64,000 nucleotides of DNA, taken from positions 16,023 to 80,022 of the forward strand of contig FMBT01000484.1 in NCBI GenBank assembly GCA_900095095.1, given 5' to 3'. The notes beneath the pieces were generated by a model that was not told the DNA's origin, did no database searches, and saw nothing but the letters and a program-made list of their open reading frames with translations. The position numbers and the translations under genes are program-made. Positions 58,233 through 64,000 of this stretch are shown here, piece after piece. Numbering within the stretch: the stretch's first letter is position 1; every line of letters begins with the position of its first letter. Source of the stretch: Fragilariopsis cylindrus CCMP1102. Lineage: Eukaryota; Bacillariophyta; Bacillariophyceae; Bacillariales; Bacillariaceae.

Positions 58233-58924
58233 CTACATCTCAATCATCTTTGAAAGCACTCAAATGCTGGTAGAAAGAGGAGATGGTATGTGCAGTAAGA
58301 AAATTTGCTTCAATAGCGCGTATCAACGATAGAAGGTTTTGTTTGTGGAGAGGAAAAATTTAAATAAATGAACGATTCTGATTGGCTGAAGCAGTTTTAG
58401 AGAAGCTGCGCGATATTTTTGGAAGGAGGAATTTGAAACGAAAATTGATATGCGCGCTCTTGTCGGATCCCCTTTTCGTCCAAATACCTTTGATTTTTTT
58501 TTTCTCATCGTCTTCGGAATTAACTTCCTCCCTTCCAGAAACGATTTCGACTGAAATTTCGCCCGATACACTCTGGATTTACGATGATAGCTTTGAAATA
58601 ATGTAAAATCACCAGCCGCCATGGATAAGTTAATACCCAATTTCATCATATTATAATGGGGACTGCTCCTGCAATGGTTTGTATACCATTGAATAAAACC
58701 AACCAAATGGAACAAAGATTCATTCATCTTTAGGATGAAGGCTCAACAACAAACTTCTAAGCTGCGGGATAGCTTTTACGGTTATATCTAATACACAACG
58801 CTACAACGCTACAACGCTATGGCAGTGGATTGAGAAAACGAACAAACTACTATGCCATCTACTGTAAAATATAAGAAAGACCAGTATAATAAACGGGTTG
58901 GGGGCTGTCAAATGTGGTATGGTT
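58233..58924. other. intergenic, no supported gene
   Basis: A minus frame at 58323-58727 gives 134 residues with no recognisable motif. A tandem CTACAACG decamer (ACAACGCTACAACGCTACAACGCTA) lies at 58793-58818. No gene is called. Confidence 0.35.
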
Positions 58925-59740
58925 TTAATCTTGTAAAATCCGTCGACTAATTGTTTCATCAAGTATTCCCAGTTTGGTAGCTACTTTAATGTCTTTCCTT
59001 GATATGGTTCTACACACTTGATCTAATCGTTGTGCATCGTATATTCCGTTACGATATTGTTCCTTTTGTTCTTTCAATAAATTGCTGACTAGACTACTAC
59101 GTGATGTTGTAGTTTCTTCGTCCCCTTCATTAATCGCATTATTCAATTTCTGCTCCAGTCCACGAGTGCAGTAGATATTTCTACCAATTTTACCGTCATT
59201 GATAGCTCGGATCAAATATCGAAGATTCAATAGAATAGTATCATATTCGTCTTGTTGGAACCAAATACTACGTAGTTTGAGTTCGTCGTCATCTTTGTCG
59301 TTATTATGATTGATGAGTAGCTCTGATATGGATGGAATTATCCATACATCTACTCGTTCATTAAATGAAATATACTTGGACATTGTCTGTGATTTTTTAC
59401 AACCAGGAAGTTTGACTTGATATGATGATTTTACTGGCAATCGATGCATCTTTTTAGATATTGTATTATCTTTTTTCAAGCATGATTTCAGTACTACTGC
59501 GGGCTTCAATAAAAAACTGTTGTTGCTGTTGTCGGAATCTGTAGAAAAGTTGTAGTCGTACTCATCGAATGCTAAGTTGAAGTCGTCGTACTCATATAAT
59601 GCTATCGTTTCCTCAGATGTTGTTCGGCTTCTCTTCAGAAAAGTTTTAAGAAAGAATTCTTTCGGAATGTCAAGAAAATTATTCCTATCCTTTCTATTTT
59701 TCACATCCTCCATACTACTGAACCTTTTGATTAGAACCAT
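58925..59740 (-). CDS. diatom-type unknown family with SFNERVDVWIIPS core
   Basis: A 271-residue single-exon protein. Residues 83-137 hold VLKSCLKKDN and, after a basic stretch, KYISFNERVDVWIIPSISEL. Next are IWFQQDEYDTILLNLRYLI at 159-177 and NIYCTRGLEQKLNNAI at 188-203, a phrase matching the R-x-G-L-E step of the lineage-specific diatom family related to the gene at 11282. The C-terminus (EQYRNGIYDAQRLDQVCRTI, SRKDIKVATKLGI) is also typical: these proteins usually end in a Gln/Arg-rich helix after the RGLE step. This member is the most complete of the three in the window. No targeting signal or enzyme motif is seen. The role is unknown. Confidence 0.72.
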   Translation of the reverse strand: MVLIKRFSSMEDVKNRKDRNNFLDIPKEFFLKTFLKRSRTTSEETIALYEYDDFNLAFDEYDYNFSTDSDNSNNSFLLKPAVVLKSCLKKDNTISKKMHRLPVKSSYQVKLPGCKKSQTMSKYISFNERVDVWIIPSISELLINHNNDKDDDELKLRSIWFQQDEYDTILLNLRYLIRAINDGKIGRNIYCTRGLEQKLNNAINEGDEETTTSRSSLVSNLLKEQKEQYRNGIYDAQRLDQVCRTISRKDIKVATKLGILDETISRRILQD

Positions 59741-60581
59741 TATTGCACTACAGTACTACAATTTACTGTGCTGTAATGATATTTGCAGAAATTAAATTTA
59801 TGTGTTGTGTTTGATGGACGCGATAATATAACACATCGCCGTTTCTATGGCGGCGCAAACAATGCATGTAAAAAAATGTCACGCAAAAAATAATCAACGG
59901 CACACTCCGACAGCACAATTAACTTACGCGGACAAATCAAATCAATTTGCACACTGTGACTACGAAGCAAAAAAATAATGCTCGCGCTGTTGATCCGCTT
60001 TGTAGGTTTGATGTGTGATCTTACTTAGCGAGTGAATGAGTCGTAGTTGTTGGATGAGAGTGAGTCGTTGTTGATGTTAAGTCGTTGTTGATGTTGAGTC
60101 GTAGTTGAGTCGACTGGTGCGTCGATCGGTTTCTAAAATTCTAAAAATAAAATTAACACCGGTTCTTGCTCCATGTTGTCATCCAAAACTAATATTACAA
60201 TTACCGTACTGTATGGTTATAGTTTTGTTGTCGTTTAATGAACAAGACTGACTCACTCGACTCACTCGACTCAATCAAATCAACAAGACTTAACATCAAC
60301 AACGACTCAACTACGACTCACTCACTACTGACTCAAACCCACCACAAAGTTGAGTAATGCGAAAACGCATCGCGATTGTGACAAACTTGAAGTAGACCAG
60401 GCGTTATTCTGACGCCTTCACAAAAGTCTTCGCGCACGTCGCGAACTGGTAAGAGAAGAAAGCGCGATTTCTGCTGTGAGGACCATCACTCTCACAAAAT
60501 AAATCATAACTCCCATAAAACAAGTAGACGACGAAAAAAGAAAAGAACAGCGTAATAGTAATAGTAATATTAATAATAAGC
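59741..60581. other. intergenic with foldback repeat
   Basis: Contains the GAGTC inverted repeat (separate entry), a small GC-rich palindromic phrase (CGCCGTTTCTATGGCGGCG) near 59840, and leader sequence of the + gene at 60582. No other feature is seen. Confidence 0.4.
60028..60335. repeat. GAGTC inverted repeat (foldback)
   Basis: The left arm (60028-60113) has GAGTGAATGAGTCGTAGTTG, GTGAGTCGTTGTTGATGTTA and GTTGAGTCGTAGTTGAGTCG. The right arm (60247-60335) is close to its reverse complement (CTCACTCGACTCA, TTAACATCAACAACGACTC, TACGACTCACTCACTAC). A 130 bp non-repeated centre separates them. Both arms are built of GAGTC/GTTGATGTT units. Confidence 0.6.
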
Positions 60582-61067
60582 ATGATGCAGCAGCAACATC
60601 AACAGCAACAACGAACACAAATAATAAGAATGAAATATATAGAAAACTCAATAGTATTTAAAACGGTACAATCAACCTCTAATAATATGGCAGCGGCTGT
60701 AGTAGTGTTCTTAATAAAGAAAGACGGATGTCGTCGATGGCAGCAAATAAGGCAGGATAAAGAAAAGCAGCAGCAGCAGCAGAAGCAGCTAATAGTTCAA
60801 AAGCAGAGACAATCATCAGTACTATCCCGATCAATAAGGCAGCGGACACGGCATCGAAAAACATTAACCGAATCAACGTTACTGTGCAGTACACGAATGG
60901 TTGATTTTGATTTTGATAATATTTTCGATGGTTCTTTTAGTAGCTCAACTAATAGTAATAATGATGGAGGAGGAGCGTTTGCAGAATTTATTTTCGACGG
61001 TGATAGTGAAGATGAACTTGATGATGAACAGGAAACATCCTATTGGGAAGGTTGTCAAGGTTCATAA
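60582..61067 (+). CDS. small unknown protein, Gln-rich middle, acidic C-terminus
   Basis: A 161-residue frame. It opens with a Gln/His run, then NSIVFKTVQSTSNNMAAAVV and a Gln/Lys/Arg-rich middle (KEKQQQQQKQLIVQKQRQSS). The C-terminal third is acidic with mixed residues: MVDFDFDNIFDGSFSSSTNS, then GGGAFAEFIFDGDSEDELDD. The C-terminal composition makes it plausible, but much of the rest is a CAG/CAA tract and no family is known. It may be a real small gene or a spurious frame; the antisense 60418-60651 frame is its shadow. Confidence 0.4.
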   Translation: MMQQQHQQQQRTQIIRMKYIENSIVFKTVQSTSNNMAAAVVVFLIKKDGCRRWQQIRQDKEKQQQQQKQLIVQKQRQSSVLSRSIRQRTRHRKTLTESTLLCSTRMVDFDFDNIFDGSFSSSTNSNNDGGGAFAEFIFDGDSEDELDDEQETSYWEGCQGS

Positions 61068-61772
61068 TAATATAATATAGAATATAATTTAATATGATAT
61101 GGATCAAAAGAATTTCTCATCAACACCTATTAGAAACGCTACGTCGTGTATTGTAATGCAATATACTGTATTTGAACAATCTTATGATAATATCGAATGA
61201 CTTCGTCATCGTCCATATTGGTATCACATTCATTCATACCCCTTAACATCATTTAGATTATTTACTAGTTAAAAGAATAAAAATAATAGCAGGACGAGTG
61301 TTCTATATATAATACCCTAGAGGTAACCCTAATGCTAAGTTGTTCCTACGACATCCGCTCCTTCAAGCAGTTGACACGGTGAACCGCATGATTGCGGTTG
61401 TGCTACTGGATTGCCATATTTTGCATCAACATAACGCCAACCTCAATCATCGCCATCATCATCATCGTCGCAATAACCAGCTGATAGACGCTACGCTACG
61501 TGTACTGCATGCACTACAATTTTATGATATTCATTCATGCATATTAACATCATCATTCAGAATATTTACAATAGTTAAAAAAAGAATACAGTCGCAGTAG
61601 GGAAAAACTTTAAATTAGTTTTTTTTACCATGTTTCTTCATGGCCAAATTCCTTCATTCCTTCATTTATCCGCGTTCAGTATTGAATCCCTTATTACGAT
61701 ACTACTGTTGAGCAAAACCATGGAATTAATGATATGTAATCATACTTGAGGTAACTAAATGGTACCCTCGGC
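61068..61772. other. intergenic with short diverged duplication
   Basis: A phrase (CATTCATACCCCTTAACATC, then TAGTTAAAAGAATA) at about 61228-61278 recurs in diverged form at about 61527-61588 (CATGCATATTAACATCATCA, then AATAGTTAAAAAAAGAATA). It gives a 86-residue + frame at 61340-61600 without recognisable motif. No gene is called. Confidence 0.35.
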
Positions 61773-61779
61773 AAAAAAA
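61773..61779 (-). terminator. pol III T-run terminator of tRNA-Lys
   Basis: Seven consecutive T on the minus strand, 18 bases after the tRNA 3' end, suit pol III termination. Confidence 0.75.
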
Positions 61780-61797
61780 GTATCACAACATATCACT

Positions 61798-61870
61798 CAC
61801 CCGATGAGGGGACTGAACCCTCGACCACACGATTAAAAGTCGAGCGCTCTTCCAACTGAGCTAACCGGGT
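61798..61870 (-). tRNA. tRNA-Lys (anticodon TTT)
   Basis: The minus strand folds into a standard 73 nt cloverleaf without an intron. The acceptor stem is ACCCGGT/ATCGGGT with a G discriminator base. The D arm is GCTC-AGTTGGAA-GAGC. The anticodon loop is CTTTTAA, and the T arm is GAGGG-TTCAGTC-CCCTC. Internal A and B boxes are intact (TAGCTCAGTTGG, GGTTCAGTCC). The anticodon stem (CTCGA/TCGTG) has one T-T mismatch at its second pair. A 3' T-run at 61773-61779 follows. The 3' CCA is not encoded, as usual. Confidence 0.93.
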
Positions 61871-62109
61871 ACTGTTGTTACTGCTATATGAACGTCGTGG
61901 CTCTTATGAAGGTCTGCTTTCTTTCTTTCTTTCTTTCTTTGTTTGTGTTGTGATGTGTCAGTGAACGAGAAGAGAGAGCGACAAAACGCCGCTTCATCTC
62001 CGAAACGAATAATTCGACTAGTTTCATTTAAAATGAGTCACACTTCAATTTGACCCATATGATTCATTCGATTCATTCAAACTTCATACCAGTTACTCTT
62101 ATATACTAT
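61871..62109. other. tRNA upstream region, CTTT microsatellite
   Basis: A TTTC microsatellite (about six units) lies at 61918-61942. No other feature is seen. Confidence 0.4.
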
Positions 62110-62187
62110 ACGTATACATTATAGCTACCTAGTAGTACGTACGTATATAATACACGTATACATTATAGCTACCTAGTAGTACGTACG
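62110..62187. repeat. 34 bp direct repeat, two copies
   Basis: ACGTATACATTATAGCTACC followed by TAGTAGTACGTACG occurs at 62110-62143 and again at 62154-62187, with a 44-base period and ten bases of spacer. Both copies are identical. Confidence 0.85.
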
Positions 62188-63215
62188 CTGATTGAAGTTT
62201 AAAACAATGTCATTTACGCTTAATTCGTATCGCCAAATTGTTGAATAGTCTGATGTTGTGTATATAAAAGAAAAAGCAAATACCGTTCATTTCTCAATTG
62301 TCAATGTATCTTCTTCTTGTTGCTATCCGTTTTCACAGGATTATGAGGTACATACATACAGCAACTATCATAGAGTGTGCAGTGAACGCACACACACACA
62401 CACACAAAGGAAGAAATATTTTTTGTCGTTCAATCGATTTGACTTCGTCTCTACTTGTTGTAGAATCGAAACGTATTTTTTGACCTCCATCAACAATCTC
62501 ATAAAATAGTCGTATGCATATGAATAGCAAGATAATAATAGTACACCGATATAGTAGATGCGTTTGAGGTATGGGGATATATACGTACATATTACCCGTG
62601 TTTGCATCTAGTATTGCATCTTTCTAGCTAGAGCTACTCTTAATTAGAGCTAACCACTTCTTTTTAGCGTAGACATCTCATTCGATGTATTAATCAATCA
62701 GACCTATTATTGAATCTTTCTATTTGATTTGATAATGTCTATCAAAAATTGACAAAATAACAAATGCCCTATTAATGCCCATTAAGCTAAGGTCAGCTGC
62801 TTTTGTCGAATCACATGCTACGCAAATGAGTACTGTAGCCCGTCGAGAACATAGTTACGGTACATTAAATATTTCAGTTAAGAATCGAATCAAAAACAGA
62901 AACGCTTATGCGCCCTGCATAATGGCCACAAAAGCTACTTGTAACAAAATATTCAGTTCTCTTTCCTTCGTCTTCGTCTTCGTCTTCTTATATACAACAT
63001 CAAAGCAAACAATAGTGAATTGCAGAACAAGTTTAATTATAATATTATGAAATAAAAAAAATGAAACAAATAAATAAATAATAATTTTATTTAACATTTA
63101 TTTATTAGCGTGATTTCCGATATTGTTGTTCGCAATTTGGAATTTCTTAAAAAGAAACAGCGAGGAATGATATTATTTACGGTATTTAATTTAATTTAAT
63201 TTATCTTTTTAAGTA
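62188..63215. other. intergenic, no supported gene
   Basis: AT-rich sequence with a CA microsatellite at 62388-62406. Short frames on both strands (for example 62258-62509 and 62775-63050) have no conserved features. Confidence 0.35.
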
Positions 63216-63437
63216 CTTCCTCCGTGCAACGCTTATTGTCACGCGAGCTATTGTTTGAAAATTTAGCGTGTGTAAAAGTACGCTAAATCTGAAATATTCA
63301 GAGCTACTCACAAAATAGAGGGTTACAGTCACAAGTTTCCCTCATCCTCCTTGCAAATTTCATCGTTGAACGTCGTAATACAAGCGCTAAATTTCCACAC
63401 CATAGTGCGCGTATTAATAAACGTTGCACGGAGGAAG
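63216..63437. mobile_element. MITE with CTTCCTCCGTGCAACG terminal repeats
   Basis: The left end CTTCCTCCGTGCAACGCTTATT (first 16 bases CTTCCTCCGTGCAACG) at 63216-63237 is matched by the reverse-complement right end at 63416-63437, 21 of 22 bases. TA precedes the left end; the right flank is TT, so a TA duplication is not confirmed. The ends resemble the C-T-C-C-C-T-C-C-G-T ends of Stowaway-type Tc1/mariner MITEs. No coding sequence lies inside the 222 bp. Confidence 0.75.
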
Positions 63438-64000
63438 TTAGTTGCAGCCATTATTGCATCGCCGCCGCCTTTCAAAGTCAACAATTTAATACTGCCTGAG
63501 CGTTATTTGTAAGTCATGAAGGATGATATATATATTACAATATCATTGAAGTTTTTTTTGACATTGATGTGTTCTTTTTGACATTACTATCTTATTTCAT
63601 TCTTTTCAGTATCACAAAAAAAATGGTGAAGGCATTATCACAGAATAGCCCCGGGCACTATTTGATTAGAGTAAAATATTTTAAGGATAAGTAATTTTTT
63701 TTCTGTAACCGCACAAGCAACAAACAACAAAACCAGGTACAGTACTTCTAGCACTAACACATATCTCTTTTTTTCAATGCCAGATTCAGTACAAGTACAC
63801 AGTATAAAAGGCACTACTAGCTCTATCCTTACTAACATGATATATATTTTAAATAGATTTAACGATACCGTACTAGTACAATAGAATTACTCGATTCAGC
63901 TCCATCTGTCTCAACTCGATACATATCAGATTCACGACCCCAAACCAAAGTAAGTACTGTAACCTTGAATTGAATTGGGATTGGATTGGATTGAATTGAA
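63438..64000. other. window end, no supported gene
   Basis: AT-rich spacer with GATTGGATTGGATTGAATTGAA repeats at the very end. No gene is visible before the window stops. Confidence 0.35.

Noticed and set aside
1-64000. CRISPR array or bacterial operon
   Set aside because: No regularly spaced identical repeats with unique spacers were seen, and introns and signal-peptide types point to a eukaryotic nucleus.

Overview
The window looks like nuclear DNA of a diatom (Bacillariophyta) or a close stramenopile relative. This rests on several signs: an AT-rich genome full of trinucleotide tracts that encode Asn, Gln, Ser, Asp and Thr runs; short introns with GTAAGT or GTACGT donors; an aminopeptidase whose predicted signal peptide ends in a TAFAP motif (the diatom plastid-import signature); a thylakoid-lumen type bipartite leader; and CRAL-TRIO plus DUF6824 proteins, which I know mainly from diatoms. 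The species cannot be fixed from the sequence alone.

Layout. 0-5.2 kb: a 5S rRNA gene, degenerate tandem repeats, a 1.45 kb interspersed element with an internal ~190 bp minisatellite, a Tc1/mariner-like MITE, a small broken gene and a 5S fragment. 5.3-17.3 kb: coiled-coil/acidic protein (-), membrane sulfotransferase (-), unknown acidic protein (+), lumenal DUF2358 protein (+) and secreted bicupin (+). 17.9-20.3 kb: two-exon CRAL-TRIO/DUF6824 gene (-). 22.7-24.6 kb: head-to-head inverted pair of secreted PKD-like surface proteins, one copy frameshifted. 25.8-28.1 kb: five-exon LPMO-FAS1 fusion (-). 30.2-34.1 kb: four-exon plastid-type M1 aminopeptidase (-) with a single -1 frame change at U UUU UUA. 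34.5-36.4 kb: second copy of the 5' interspersed element, in inverted orientation. 37.0-40.6 kb: frame-broken low-complexity gene (-). 42.6-47.0 kb: two gene relics, a decayed paralogue of the CRAL-TRIO/DUF6824 gene and an MFS transporter remnant. 47.9-51.7 kb: predicted pseudokinase (+) convergent with an acidic protein (-). 53.1-57.2 kb: 4 kb locus with nine reading-frame switches (+). 58.9-61.1 kb: two small unknown genes. 61.8 kb: tRNA-Lys(UUU). 62-64 kb: a direct repeat and another MITE.

The genes do not form an obvious pathway. Themes are extracellular or cell-surface functions (LPMO-FAS1, PKD-like proteins, bicupin, sulfotransferase), plastid proteins (aminopeptidase, DUF2358 protein), and lineage-specific low-complexity proteins. 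Duplication, inversion and decay are conspicuous. Many breaks are single-base, so assembly indels must be excluded before calling pseudogenes. Exon structures were deduced by hand from splice motifs, reading phase and family continuity.
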